64,000 nt of DNA from Sipunculus nudus (GCA_026874595.1 CM049307.1:20997079-21061078), one strand, 5' to 3'; counted from the stretch's first letter, positions 38,831 through 51,378 are shown. Numbers and translations are program-made. The notes: a model not told the origin generated them from the letters alone.

Positions 38831-39889
38831 TATATGGTTTCATCTTTCAAAAAGTACAGTTTTACATATATTTATATAAACATTTTATATATTCTACTAC
38901 CTTATTAGGCATTGACTATTACTAAAGAGTTCATTTATTACCGTCCTTCTTAATTATACCTCTTCACTTGCAAAGGAAATCTGCACTCATTCCTACAATG
39001 CTTGCACTCGCATACAACACAAAATAAAATTGTCTGCAAATTCATGTGAGATCCAGAACAAGGCTTACAGGCCTAATGCGAACCTGTGCAATGGGATATA
39101 CATCAGTTATAATGCTTCCATGATAACATGCTTGACCATTATTGGAAAAGTACTTGATAACTTTTCAAATACGTGAATGTTTGACATGTACATGTTCAAA
39201 GCACGTACTAAAACATTTTAAACCCAAGTACAGGATTTTAAGCCTGTAATAAAACACAAAATCTGTTCAGAGATACCTTGTTGTGCATGTTTCAATGGTA
39301 TTGAGGCAAGGAATGAATGGAGTACGGGTATGTAATTTGACATTAACCTCGCATATGCTAATATCCGGTAAAAAAAGGTGTAGTAAACTCAAGATCCTCC
39401 TTTAAAAAAGTATTTTTTTCCTCCCTACCTGATGACTTTTTTTGGACCAATGTTAGCCCCAACACAGAAATTTTTAAGGATGGCCTGAACACCTCATGGG
39501 CACCATGTGATCACCTCATGGGTGTCATGCCCCTCAGGGCTGCATGTGGAGCCAATCTATTTATAGCTTTGGCAGACTGCCAACTGTATCAGATTAGGCA
39601 ACAGGTCAAGAGTTCACTCAGTGCAGCCAGGTACAGGTCAAAAGTTCACCCAGTCTAGCCAGGTGCAGGTCATGAGTTCACTCAGTGCAGTAGCCTGAGC
39701 TAGCAAATTTGTCACAGTTCACACGGGGCAACTGTCTTTCTCACCTAAGCGTGGTCAGCCCCATGCATTAGACTTAATGTAAGTTTGATGTATTGGCCTA
39801 ATATTTTGACCTGTCTATGTGTCTTTGACAGGTTTCTCGTTCACAAGACAGGTGTCACCACCTACAATGACATTTGCACATGTGTGACC

Positions 39890-40146
39890 TTTGGGCCTGC
39901 TTATTTCTATAGAGGAATTTGATATATCATCCTGAAATTGGGTAATTTATACTTATCATATTTTAATTATTGTATACTTGTCGTATACAAGACTGGTGGT
40001 GCCACGTACAATAATTTTTTGCACAGTGTGTGTCCCTGCTTATTTCTCAGGAGGGGTTTGATATATCAGTCTGAACTTGGGCATATGTATATATCTCTGA
40101 AACCTTTTTTTATACAAGATTGGTGGTGCCAGCTACAATCATATTT
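39890..40146 (+). repeat. Two tandem units with tggtggtgcca
   Basis: Units of about 130 bp each read: ctgcttatttct, then tttgatatatca, then ctgaa.ttggg, then tatacaaga, then tggtggtgcca. They lie directly upstream of family B copy 2 and run up to its gctcagctga terminus. Confidence 0.7.
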
Positions 40147-41444
40147 GGCTCAGCTGACTGTAAGTCAACTGGGTATAGGAATGGCGCTTTGTCCTTCGTC
40201 CATCTGGACGTCCGGCTGTCCGTTAGCAGGGCACAAATCATACCAGCTGGTCCTAGAAACTTCTAAGTGAACATACAGGGAGGTCAATTAAAAAAGTTCC
40301 TTGGAAACATGAAATTAGGTCACTGCAACCTTTTTCCTTCGAGTTATGGGGCTTGAAAGTACCCCCAGAATAGTAAAAAATTTGATACAAAACCTCCAAT
40401 ATCTTGATAATTAATGCATGGTTTGTCATGAATCTTGCCTTGAATATTGACCATGACTAGTTTTGTCAGTTCCTGAAACATGGTGGTTTTCCTATTTTAA
40501 CAAATATTTTTCTATTTATTTACTATAAAATGACAACAATCATGTCAGTTTCTCAGCTGTCTTTACATCTGGTGTCCCAAAACCTGGTGTGTTTATTGAT
40601 CACAAGTGGATGCCCTATACTAATCACCCTGTCTGTCAGTCTGTCTGTTTGTATGTCTGTCTGTCTGTCAATCCATCCATCCACACAAATTAGTTTCCAG
40701 ATGATAACTCCAGTTAAGTTTGATATATTGGTTTCAAACTTAACTTATAAATGGCCCACCACTAAAGTAAGAACCATGTTGATTTTGGGGTCCAACGGTC
40801 AAAGGTCAAGGTCACAGGACCCATTTCTTTAAAAGGAAAGTGTATGCATTTGAAGCCAAACTTTTCATCGCAAACCTTCCATCTTCAAGATATTGCTAAC
40901 CTGCCACTAGGGGAAGATTCTGTTTGATTTTTGGGTCATAGGTCAAAGGTCAAGGTCACAGGGCCCATCCATTCACAAATTAGTTTATGGATCATAATTC
41001 TGCTTTGGATAGACAGACTGGCTTCAAACTTGATTTAATAATGACCAACCACATATGTAAATTCATTTTGATTTTCAGGGTCCAGCGATCTAAGTTGAAG
41101 GTCACAGAAGCCACATCTTTAAAAAGTTTGTGGATGCACTGTAAATCAAACTTTTCAACCTGAACTTTCCAATGTTCACACATGGCTTACTTTTCCAAAG
41201 TGAGGGCTTACTTGCCCAAAGTGAGGAAACCTGTAAAGGTTATCTGGTCAGAGGTCAAGGTCACTTTTTAAAAGATTGTTACAATAATCCTAATGCTGCA
41301 AGTTCAAGGATATTAAGTTCTAGGATTTTTTTTATTACAAGGTCATTGGTTAAGGTCACAGGACTGTCATTCTGAAAAATTTCTTTCAAAATATCCTTAT
41401 AGACAAATTCAACTGAGTGTTGAGATCCATGGGTCCCTAGTTGT
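40147..41444 (+). mobile_element. Family B element, copy 2 (1.3 kb)
   Basis: It starts ggctcagctgactgtaagtc and ends gagatccatgggtccctagt plus tgt. The body has repeated units with ggtcaaaggtcaaggtcaca near 40800 and 40945 and weaker ones near 41090, 41255 and 41350. A ctgtctgt/ccatccat microsatellite lies at 40630-40685. Termini are shared with family A, so both may be moved by the same machinery. No protein is encoded. Confidence 0.82.
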
Positions 41445-41615
41445 GTTGTGTGCACCCATGCCAGAATTTCAGCAGTGATGTTTGTGTAATTGTTTCTTAT
41501 TCAAAATGTTTAGTACCTGCATTGTTCATATACATGAGAAGTCATGGTCCAGCATTGAAGTATTTTACCTAGTGTATTTCCCAATGCACAGGTTCGCATT
41601 AGGCCTGTAGGCCTT

Positions 41616-42320
41616 GTCACAAAATTCAACACTTTATAAAGTGTGAACAAGACTTTTTATCATGACTCAACCTATTAATAATTTACCCAAATCTCCTGAC
41701 TTATTTCATTGAATTTCAGCCTGCCAACAAGCAGGTCTCCCAAGTTTTGTGTGATTGGCAGCTTTATCACGCAGGCAGGAAACACTGCTGGTCATACACT
41801 ACCGAGGCAGCAGAAATCTTGCGCTTCTAAAGAAGCAACTGATTTTCATGCTGCCTGCTTTGACCATATGTGAAACATTTATACACCAGATGGTGATTCG
41901 TTGTCCGCTGAAAAAAATGTGCGTATGATGTGACAAGCAGCCAACCAGATGCCAATGAACAAACACTCGACAGGCATCCTGGCTCCGCCCATAGCTGTAC
42001 TTCAAGCGCCGCTTGATGACAGTTTATGGTCGAATTCTAATTGCTCCCTTCGCATTCTCAAATCATCGACCGATTCGATTATGATATTATGACTGTGTTA
42101 GCGTATCCATATATCTGTTGTCTGCAGAACTGAAACCAGCCTGTGAGGTGTGCACACAGCCTTTGTTGTTACGTTTCGTTTGAATTACAGCTCAACAGCC
42201 GGGCATTCTATGTGCCCAAGGCCCTTAGCAAACCAAGTCTGGGGCCATTCTCTCTGAGCCTGTGGCCTGTTTAGACGGTTACCAGGGTGATGAGCTGTCA
42301 CTCAAAATGAAATGAACAAC
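41616..42320. promoter_or_regulatory. CpG-bearing segment upstream of MFSD6 gene, possible promoter
   Basis: 41970-42320 is GC- and CpG-richer than its surroundings. It lies about 2.2 kb before the coding exon, whose acceptor shows that an upstream exon must exist. No TATA box or definite donor could be fixed. It is one of two candidate promoters, the other being 37400-37880. Confidence 0.3.
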
Positions 42321-44472
42321 ATTGGCTCCGTGTATTCCTCGCTTGGCTGTGTCTTCCAGCACAAGGTCTCATCTGATTGGACAAAAATACAGTGCTCCCC
42401 TCTGGTTTAGCAATTCAGGATACGAGGTCATAACAAACAGGGCTTATGATATAGGTAGTAGGCCTATAGGTAAAGCGCTATGTGCAGAGCGTATACTGGT
42501 CACCATTGGGATGATATTCATGCATCTATTTGTTCATGTTATTTCTGGTCATCCCAGTTTTGTAGCCTAATGTTACTTAAGAGTGCTGTGTTCAGTGAAA
42601 TGCATTGCAGTGCAATTTTCAGCAAGACTGCCATATTGACTCAAGTAGGACCTATGAATCCAGTCTGAAAGCCCATAGGAGTCATATTCACAGCTTATTT
42701 CATAGAAGAAACTAATTCCTGTGCTTAGCTTCTGGTTTAATCACTGGCTGTCCAATAACTACCTGCTAGGTAAAGATCATATCATCTACTATGGTTAAGT
42801 TGTTATACGTGAGTGTTTGAATATCTTTACACATTCTATCATATTCAGGAGGTCTCTCTATCTCTCTGTTGTATCTCAAGGTGTGTACAACTTGCCTCTA
42901 GAGTTAATAAAGGAGATTGCTTAGCCATGCATTCCCTTTATCGGCATGTTCTGTGAATATGGAAATTGTTTACATCAAGCAAACATGTTGTGATATCTGC
43001 CTCAATAATCTCATTCATACAGACCCTGCCTTGCTTATCAGCAGACATGGGTTTTATTCATATGTATTGGTGTTTTATAGATTGTGAAATGTTCAGCCAG
43101 TATTGGCTGAACAATACTTCCTTCTATATGTATAAAATTTCTGTGTGGTAAAGGTCTCAGTGAGGCAGCACAGGTGACTTTTACTTTTGGTATCACAGGC
43201 AACAATGATGGATAAATTAAGATTTGCAGGAAACACTGTTATCACATATTAATATTTATATTAATATTGTTTAGATAATTAAATTATGACTGGGAGAATG
43301 TGTTACTTGCTAATACTTTGATGGAAAGCTTTACATTTTTAATACTGGACAGACCTTAGGCATTTTGGTGAGTTCACTTTCACTTTGGCCATGTCAGTTT
43401 TACAATATTTATCTGAGATACATCACTGGCTCCATGGCAAGCATGATACCATGGCAACTAGCCACATTTTATTATTTTCAAATGGTCCCACTTGATTTTA
43501 TTAATTCCAGCTGAAATAGACATCAGAACTTTTATCACAAAAAGGTGTTTTAACATGAAAAATACTGATTATACATTGACTAGTTCGTTTCATGTGTTTT
43601 GTGCATACAGTTACATGAATAATCAATTTTTCATTTGATAATCTAAGTGATGCAAATCATAGTGAGGTTCCACAAAGACAAACAGCTGTAATATCTCTTG
43701 TGTGGGGCATATGCTGTTCAGGAAGTTTGTTCACAAGACACACTCGCCATGACATATTACAAATGAGGGAAAGTTGTTAAAATGTTTGAATTATTTTTCA
43801 AGACCACCTTCCTAGTGATTGGCCGATGATCAGTTATAATCGATAATTGGTTGGTATGTGTAAAATGATCTGATTATAAGTCTTGCATTGCCATAATTGA
43901 TTACAAAGTTTTGTAAATATTATAGGCTTTGTGATGAGGGAATGTATGTTATAATTTATTTGTACAAGAATACTGTAGAAAATCCTGTATTTACTTATAA
44001 ATCCATATCCAAAGTAACCACACACATATATTGGCTGTAGAATTATTACATATATAAGCAAATCTGTGTAGGCAATGTCTAGGTCAGTATATGGTCAGAA
44101 ATTTCATATTCTTAAACAGCAGATTAATTCCGAGTTTTGGTCAGTAGAGGTCAACCGTACTTGCTGATAATCGATCATAATTAGAAAATCTTGACTGGCA
44201 GCACTATACATAAATATAAAATGTCTGATCATGTCTCATACCTTATACTTGATTCTTCCTTGTGTCAGGAATTTAACAATTTCTCTTTGTACAAACAGAT
44301 TAGACAGACACACTATTAGACAGAAAGACAGGCATAAGTGAAAATACAACCTTCAACCAACCTCATACCTTATAGTGGTGTAACATCTTTTAATTGGTTT
44401 TAATGCTAGTCACACTTTGAGTGTGGTTTATGCTTAGTTATTCAGTGTTACAAAATGTTTTAAAATTACTTT
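42321..44472 (+). other. Probable 5' intron of MFSD6 gene
   Basis: AT-rich, no exon recognised, and ends in a pyrimidine-rich tract before the acceptor. Near 43800-43860 and 44150-44190 there are short gataatcgat-type phrases that might be ends of a decayed transposon. Confidence 0.5.
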
Positions 44473-44486
44473 TTTCTTATCTGTAG
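44473..44486 (+). promoter_or_regulatory. Splice acceptor before MFSD6 coding exon
   Basis: The tract cttttttcttatctgtag ends in AG at 44485-44486, ten bases before the first ATG. It indicates that at least one upstream exon, at least partly untranslated, exists. Confidence 0.75.
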
Positions 44487-44496
44487 GAATTTCCTG

Positions 44497-46599
44497 ATGC
44501 CGTATGCTGTCAATGGAGGAAAGTACACGGTGAAGGTTGATAAGCTCCCAAAAGTGACAATGATGGCCGCACCAGTGGAAGAAGTTAACGTTACACGAGC
44601 ACTGTGGTTTACTAATGCCTTCCACTTCTTGTTCAGTAGTGCCAAAGCATGTTTGTTTCCGTTTTTGACCGTCTACTTGAGGTACCTTGGTTTGACACCC
44701 TTGCAAACAGGGATCGTCGTCGGAACAAAAACAGCTGTGATCACACTATGCAGTTTTCTGTGGATGGCATGTGCAGCAAAGTACCAAAAGTACCGTGCAG
44801 TGATGATGCTGTCCATCTACACACTCATAGCATCTTACCTAGCTCTCACCTTTGTGCCTCCAACACAAGAATATGCTGCATACAGATTCTGCTCAGACTC
44901 TGAGCATGCTAGAATACAGGGCAACTTCAGCCAAGCTACAACTTCATTTCCTAAGATGAACACTACACATATACCTGATCAGTTCAGTCCAAAAGTTACA
45001 CCAGCTGGTAAGGAAACAACTTTTGCATTTCCAACAAAAGCAACAGCAAGACAGTCAAGTTCTACAAGGCCACCAACCAGCAAGCCTTTACCTAGTACAG
45101 TTCCCACAACAGTAATTACAACAAAACTGACCTCAGTGGAAACCAACAAAGCCCAGAAAATGACCACTGTAAAGCCAAGGAGTACAACTAAAGCCCATCC
45201 AACAACGAAACTTCCAACAACCCACCTGGTCACTCAAAAGCCTACGCACCCATCCACAACCCATGTGATCATACACAAGGTGACCAAAAACTCTAAGCAT
45301 CAACACAAGACCCCGTCACACAGCCAGTCTGCTGTGGAATTGTTAGGAAGTCTCTCAGATGAAGATATAGATGCCTTAGAAAGATTAGGCATTCAACCAG
45401 GAGATCTTCAAGATATGTCTATTGAAGACCTTCGTAAATTTCTTGAGGAGAAACTGCAAGATATGAAACATGGTGGTGGAAGTCATCGCACAAAACGTGG
45501 CGCTCAGGAATTCTGGGAGAGTTTCAAAAACCTGTTGAAAAGGGTGAAAAAGAAACTGACAACAAGTGACAACAAGACTTTTATAATTGTTATGGTGATT
45601 ATAGGAATATCTAGCATTTTTGCTGTACCTGTGGAAAAGATGGCTGATAAAGGCTTGTTTGAGTTCTTGGACAGTGTTGATATGATTGAGAAGTATGGCC
45701 AGCATGCCCTTTGGGGAGCTATTGGCTTTGTATTTGCTCCCATCGTGGTGACGACCATCGTCGATCACGTAAACTGTGTGCTTCCTATTCATGTTTACAA
45801 ATTTGCAATCCATGTTTATTTATTTGCTGCCCTTGCTGGCTTTGTCTTCCTCCTCACGCTGTTTTACCCGCTTAACAGGGTCCAGAGAAAATCACGTAAA
45901 AAGCCCTCATCGATGGGAAGAGGGTTAAAAACCATCTGTCATGATGCTCACACTTTTGCTTTCTCAGCTACCATATTTATGGTAGGGCTCACTCAGGCTG
46001 GTGTCAGCAATTTCATGTTTTGGAAAGTTCAAGATATTGGAGGTCAAGAAATGCCAATGGGATTAGCTGTCACAGTGGCAGCACTCGTGGAGGTTGTGGT
46101 TTTCTTCACCTATCGTCTGGTTGTGAGGAAACTTGGTCACGGAGGAGCGGCCATTTTTGCCATGCTTCTGATGAGTGGGCGTACTCTATTTTACTCGTTT
46201 CTGATGAACCCCTGGTTGATTGTCGCTGGAGAAGCTTTCTATGGCTTCAGCAATGCATTGCTGTGGCATACAGTGCATTCCTATCCAGACTTCCGCCTGA
46301 GTGCGCTTGTGACTGACAGAAGTGCTACAGATATGTTGAACACAGTTCATCAAGCATTCGGTTTCTCCATAGGGAGTGTGCTCTCTGGGTTACTGTACAA
46401 CATCTTTGGATTGGACATCCTTTTCCAAGGTTGTGCAGGACTTCTTTTCCTGTGGACTTTGATCTATGGACTCATCATGAAATGTTGTCGAAAGAGGCAG
46501 AAAATCCGCTACACCATGCTGTTACAAGGAGATCAAATTGGCACTGATGACAGCTCTGATGATGACTGGCTAGAAGTGGCTCTTAATGAATCAAAGTGA
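44497..46599 (+). CDS. MFSD6: MFSD6-family major facilitator, single coding exon
   Basis: A 700-residue membrane protein of the MFSD6/MFSD6L branch of the major facilitator superfamily; its substrate is not known. About twelve hydrophobic segments are visible: three at 35-60, 66-92 and 100-121, a long loop at 122-359, then segments at 360-378, 404-424, 434-458, 483-507, 520-540, 548-568, 570-592, 610-635 and 640-662. The motif KYGQHALWGAIG (399-410) matches the YG.QR.WGS.GW signature of the family. The loop is Thr/Ser/Pro-rich at 145-280 and ends with RTKR (331-334), a furin-type site. The C-terminus is acidic. The first ATG has a poor context; Met23 (ATGATGGCC) has a stronger one and would give MAAPVEEV. 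A frame continuing from an upstream exon is also possible. The family is clear; the exact orthologue (MFSD6 or MFSD6L) is not. Confidence 0.93.
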   Translation: MPYAVNGGKYTVKVDKLPKVTMMAAPVEEVNVTRALWFTNAFHFLFSSAKACLFPFLTVYLRYLGLTPLQTGIVVGTKTAVITLCSFLWMACAAKYQKYRAVMMLSIYTLIASYLALTFVPPTQEYAAYRFCSDSEHARIQGNFSQATTSFPKMNTTHIPDQFSPKVTPAGKETTFAFPTKATARQSSSTRPPTSKPLPSTVPTTVITTKLTSVETNKAQKMTTVKPRSTTKAHPTTKLPTTHLVTQKPTHPSTTHVIIHKVTKNSKHQHKTPSHSQSAVELLGSLSDEDIDALERLGIQPGDLQDMSIEDLRKFLEEKLQDMKHGGGSHRTKRGAQEFWESFKNLLKRVKKKLTTSDNKTFIIVMVIIGISSIFAVPVEKMADKGLFEFLDSVDMIEKYGQHALWGAIGFVFAPIVVTTIVDHVNCVLPIHVYKFAIHVYLFAALAGFVFLLTLFYPLNRVQRKSRKKPSSMGRGLKTICHDAHTFAFSATIFMVGLTQAGVSNFMFWKVQDIGGQEMPMGLAVTVAALVEVVVFFTYRLVVRKLGHGGAAIFAMLLMSGRTLFYSFLMNPWLIVAGEAFYGFSNALLWHTVHSYPDFRLSALVTDRSATDMLNTVHQAFGFSIGSVLSGLLYNIFGLDILFQGCAGLLFLWTLIYGLIMKCCRKRQKIRYTMLLQGDQIGTDDSSDDDWLEVALNESK

Positions 46600-47335
46600 A
46601 GCCAGTATTCTTAAACAGACCAAAATATGACCAATGTGTATTCTGTCCACCAAATCCAGAAATGTATATTACATTTTTAGATCTTTATTCAACATTTTGC
46701 CACACAAGATTTTAGTGTGCTTGATCAAAGATTTTTTTGTATATAATTTATTTTCAAATTTTTGTAAAATACTTTTTCATCCTTTGTTTGTTATGTAATC
46801 ATGTTTGGTTCAGTGCTTTATTGTCAGATCTGTGCAATTTATATTCACTTCCTGAAGAAAGTGTAATCTTCAAGACTTTGCATTGTTAGGTGAATGGGTT
46901 TACAGCAAAATACAATTAGACATTCCCTTTTCATTAAATCAATTTTTTTATCAAAATGAGAATTATGTAATTCTTCATCTTGTTAATTTTATTGCAATAA
47001 TGAATTAAGTTGAATTCAATATTAATATTGATCTCTGATAAGTATTATAACAACATTTACACCATTGTGAGTCATTTGGTAATAATTTTCTCTGTTTCAA
47101 ATGCCAATCTGATGGAATTTTAATTAATTATTTTGGTCTGTAAATTTCACCTGCATAGTTTAAAAGAACATCTTCCTCAGTTGTCGCATTTACAATGGAG
47201 GATAGCAGTCAATATTTAACATGAAATTACCTTAACATGAAATTCAGTATTCATCAGGAAAATACAACAGGATGGACTGACTCCTTTGTTTTTTAGCAGA
47301 GTGTAAATGATTGACTAGTATTGTGAATCAATAAA
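46600..47335 (+). promoter_or_regulatory. MFSD6 3' UTR with candidate polyadenylation signal
   Basis: AT-rich sequence after the stop codon. The first clear AATAAA is at 47330-47335, giving a 3' UTR of about 750 bases. Further AATAAA hexamers occur downstream, so longer forms are possible. Confidence 0.45.
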
Positions 47336-50300
47336 TGCACACAGCTGGGGTCTCCTTGCAGTAATCAGTATTTTCATCGCATTTTCCAGAGTTTAGCTTA
47401 AAGCCATGTATAACAATAATCAAGGCTTATTCCTGATTTTGTGAAATGTCCCTGGGTGGTTGGTTAACAGATTATGCACAATTTGTAGCGGCTGTGGCCA
47501 GTAACTGTTTATGTTTTGTACACGGTATAGTGCTCTGTTTTCTCATCATGCTTCCTGTGATCAGCACAGCTGTACCTGTAACCAGGATGTGGTCATCATG
47601 TTACGTGGTGGATTATACTGTGACTGGTTTATATGTGACCGACTTCTGTCTGTGGTTGAGGAACCAGTGCTGTAACATTACAGTACAATGCATTCACTAT
47701 GTAGCAGATGTTCTTATTTACTATAACAGTGATGTTTGTCAGTTCATTATATTTTTAAGGAACTATAGAGAGTGAATCATGGTGTCCATTAACTTGTTTC
47801 AACTTAACAGACCCCTGTTCTATAGCTCTACTACCTCATCTGAATAACATCACTGTGGACAAATTAAATGACACCGGGTCAAATACAAGTTCAACTGAAT
47901 GAGCCAATAAATCATCTGGTGCCTATTTTTGATCAATCAGTTATGTACATCGGCTCTTCAGACATTGGCTTGGAGCTCTCAGTTTCTGCTGCTTTATGCT
48001 TGCCCATATAACCCCAGAGTGGGAAATACCCTTTTGTCAAAATGATAGCCATGTATATTTGACTGCTAATGACTGTCATCACATATTTAAATAATGACCA
48101 GGCTCATTGGTGGATCTAGGTGTATTTTCCGTGAATGGTATTCAAACTTAAAACAATAATTATTTTGAAAAACAACTGTGGTAGCAAGCCATAAATACAC
48201 TTTAATATGAAAAAGAAATGACAGTATTAACTTGCTTACCAAAGCAAATTGCTAGAACAATCTTGGTATGACTGATGTATGATTCCAGCTTTAGCTGCTA
48301 CTATGCATAAATTATTATAATATTGCTCATGGTAGATGGCCATAAGGTGCCTTAATTATGTGAATTTATATGTCAGAGTTTTATTCATATGGTGATTTAT
48401 GTGCATATGCTGGTGTATAATGCTGACTATAATATTTTTTCCTCTTTTATATTATTGACATCAGATGTGAGAACTTTCACTATTTTTTCTTTGCATTCCA
48501 ATCTCCATGTTCAAGTGTGCCTGTGATTCATTCCAACTTTAATCCATTTTATTTTCCTTAATATTATTATTATTTCAATTCCTTATTGCTTAAACATTTC
48601 AGTTCATGAAGACTGCTCTGTCTGCTGTTTAAAAGAATATTTATCAAAATTCTATTCACTCTATAGTTGATACTTTATATTTATAAATGATTAAAAATGT
48701 TTAAATATTTTTTACACTAAAGGTGAAATATATATCTGTGCAGTTAAAACGAAGTGTAAAGAATAATAACCTTTTATTGTACTAAAAATACACAAGGATG
48801 GCATTTTCCCCTGTACACTATCAGAAATGCCTTCCATATCAAACACCTATCACTCACAAGTCAGATGTATTTAATGTTGTATATTTTACAGTTGATGATA
48901 TCACCAGACACTTTTACTTTCATGCATATTTTCTAACTGGCAAAGTAGATCTCAGGAGACTGCACATTGCTGACATCTGGTGGTTAGAAAAGATATCATG
49001 AGGGAAGATCATATGAGAAGAAAAAAAAAATAATGATAACAAATGCAATAATGTAAATAGTTTTATTTTAGGGTATAGTATATTTCTCTTGAGCAGTGTA
49101 ATAACAATTTAAGAACTTAATTTTAAGGTAAAGGAGGTGATCAGTTTGGAATACCATTCCCTGAAAAAATGATATTTACAGTAATTGTTGGAGTCTGATC
49201 AGAATAAAGTGATCCATCAAAATCAAAATTATATACTAGTCTATATTGGAACATACATCGCACAGTGGTGTATGTTTGTGTGCATTGCATGTATGTGTTT
49301 ACATGTTTGTTGAGACACAAGCTGATCTGTGTATGTATCAAAGTATTTTGATGATGACCAGGGATTTGGTATAGAAATGTTGTGAGTACTTGTATAATAA
49401 CTCGCATGCTGTCAAATGCTTTTGAATGTTTTCCTGGTTTTGCTGAGTATTTTTCTTAAGTTTATATATCATTATGCATTCATTTGTGTGTTGCTGTATG
49501 ATGGTTTATCATCTTCAGGGTCTCTTTTTGGATTTCATGGTACTGCTGTCTCTGTACAAAGCCTAAAAATCTTATAATATATGCCATTGGTGATCAGGTT
49601 TTTGGTGATTATACATGCTAAATTATTGTATCAGATGTTGAGCTACTGTTTTTACACTATTTGTTGCAAATGTCTCAATTGTGCATGATTTATGTTTTTA
49701 TTTACTTCCAGTTCTGTCTCTTTGTTAATTTTTTATATTTCTTTGTTTTGTTATTGGCAATGATTATGTCTCATTATCTTTATGTTTACCTTTGGTGACA
49801 GGGGTTGGCAGAAGGGTTGGGAATTTTTCATTTCTTCTGTTGTTCTCATCAACCATGTCAATTTTGTGTGTTATCTTGATTTTTAATTGTTATTTTTGTA
49901 CATGGCTGGATTTAATCCAGTAAAATCTGTTACTTGTTGGCCCTAGATCACTGTGAATGTTACATTGTTGTTACGGAGTTGTCCCAACTGTGAATGCTAG
50001 TTATACTTTAATTATCCTTTGATGCTGGGAACAATGTATATGCTGCAGTGTGTTGCTCCTAACAACATTGAGTCAGCCAGGTATGCTTATTTGACATAAA
50101 TTTTATTTTTTTAATCATGCCTAGGAGTGATTTATAGTGATAACATTAAATTGAATCTTTGATTTATTCAAATTATGTATATTATATATCTTTACATATT
50201 ATATATATCTTTGTTTTTATTGTCACTATTATTTGAAATTGTAAGCAGAAATAAATTTTTGATTTCTGTTTAATATGATGAAAAACGTCTTAGATATTTT

Positions 50301-51378
50301 CTATTGACACTATGATTTTGGCTTTATTGTTAAATTTTACATTATTGCTGAAGGTTCTGAGTTTTCCAGCTTTTTTAAGAGCAAAGGTTGAAATATCAAT
50401 TTTTAATATATATGTATCAATAAATAAACAAATTTATAAATATATGAAAGAACAAACCGATAATCACCACCTTTCCATGCAAATGTACATACTTTTATTA
50501 AAAAAAATATATATATATATACTTCTAAATGTACAACTGAATTGTGTTTGTAAATATTATCTATGAATAACAAGCAAATGCCATTCATCAGAGACTTTAT
50601 GGATGGTGGCTGAATATACCAGACTGTATCTATGCATGACATTTCTGAAGCAATAGCTTTCTGATTTTTTCTGTTTGAATTTGCCAGATCGGATACCAAA
50701 TAAGGGCAGTTTAAGGTTATATGGTGGTAGTGGTTGGTACATACATAGTGTTTATGTATTTTGGAGTCTTCCATGTGTAATATGCACCAAAGAGGAAATG
50801 TTTCCATAATAAAATTTTGTGTTGCTCTATTGGTTTCCTGTTGTGGCTATCCAGGTCTGAATATATGTGTATCTGCGCTATTGTTGGGTAAAATCAGCTC
50901 TCTTGGCCATGTTAAGCGAGTATCATTTGTCTTTGCACAGGAACTGAATGTGAAAATTTCATGCCAGACTGCTTGCGCCATCTACTGCTTAGATTATTTA
51001 CTAGTAGGTAATCGGTTTATTGCCATCAAATGACAACACTAACCACAGGCTTTTAAAATCACTAGTTTTATAATACTTGTTTGGAACCCCATGATTATGT
51101 CATCTACTAATTACAGGTAATATTCGTGAAACGAAACAGGTGATACTGACCAGAACGCTTTAGCCATCAAATGATATTCAATGATTTCATGGAGTAAAGG
51201 GAATTAAATGAATACTAACACGATTGGAATTATTAAAAAATAAGGATGTTTCCACAGAATTTCGCTGATCGCGAATGTTTACAATTTCATTCTTATACAT
51301 ATATGGAGAAAAATCTGTTAGCTTTTTATCTCATGATAGATTTCAGACATATCGACAATGTGTCTGCTATGTGATTTT
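47336..51378. other. Intergenic, no gene supported
   Basis: AT-rich DNA. The longest plus-strand open frame (47446-47775, 109 codons) has a Cys-rich, erratic composition, no start context and no family resemblance, so it is not called. No repeat boundary was found. Confidence 0.55.

Larger units (their letters stand above)
37027..39700. repeat. 2.3-kb unit bounded by inverted and direct repeats
   Basis: 37151-37184 and 39452-39485 are reverse complements over 34 bp with one mismatch (core ctgtgttggggctaac). Outside them, direct repeats at 37027-37116 and 39577-39693 share aactgccaactg and agttcactcagtgcagcc. The latter is part of a roughly 31-bp unit present twice on the left and three times on the right. 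The enclosed 2267 bp looks mostly single-copy and contains CpG. It may be a transposed unit or the result of repeat-mediated rearrangement. Confidence 0.8.
39060..41615. repeat. Inverted repeat pair, 37 bp arms
   Basis: 39060-39096 and 41579-41615 are reverse complements at 35 of 37 positions (core ggcctaatgcgaacctgtgc). The interval contains family B copy 2 and one arm of the 37-39 kb unit. It may mark the ends of an older inserted element, or a local inversion. Confidence 0.7.

Noticed and set aside
41700-41830. Possible terminal exon (PANKQVSQVLCDWQLYHAG) after tttcag
   Set aside because: Short, unrecognised, no partner exon found.
47446-47775. 109-codon plus-strand open frame
   Set aside because: Starts in 3' flanking DNA of MFSD6, with erratic composition and no recognisable domain.
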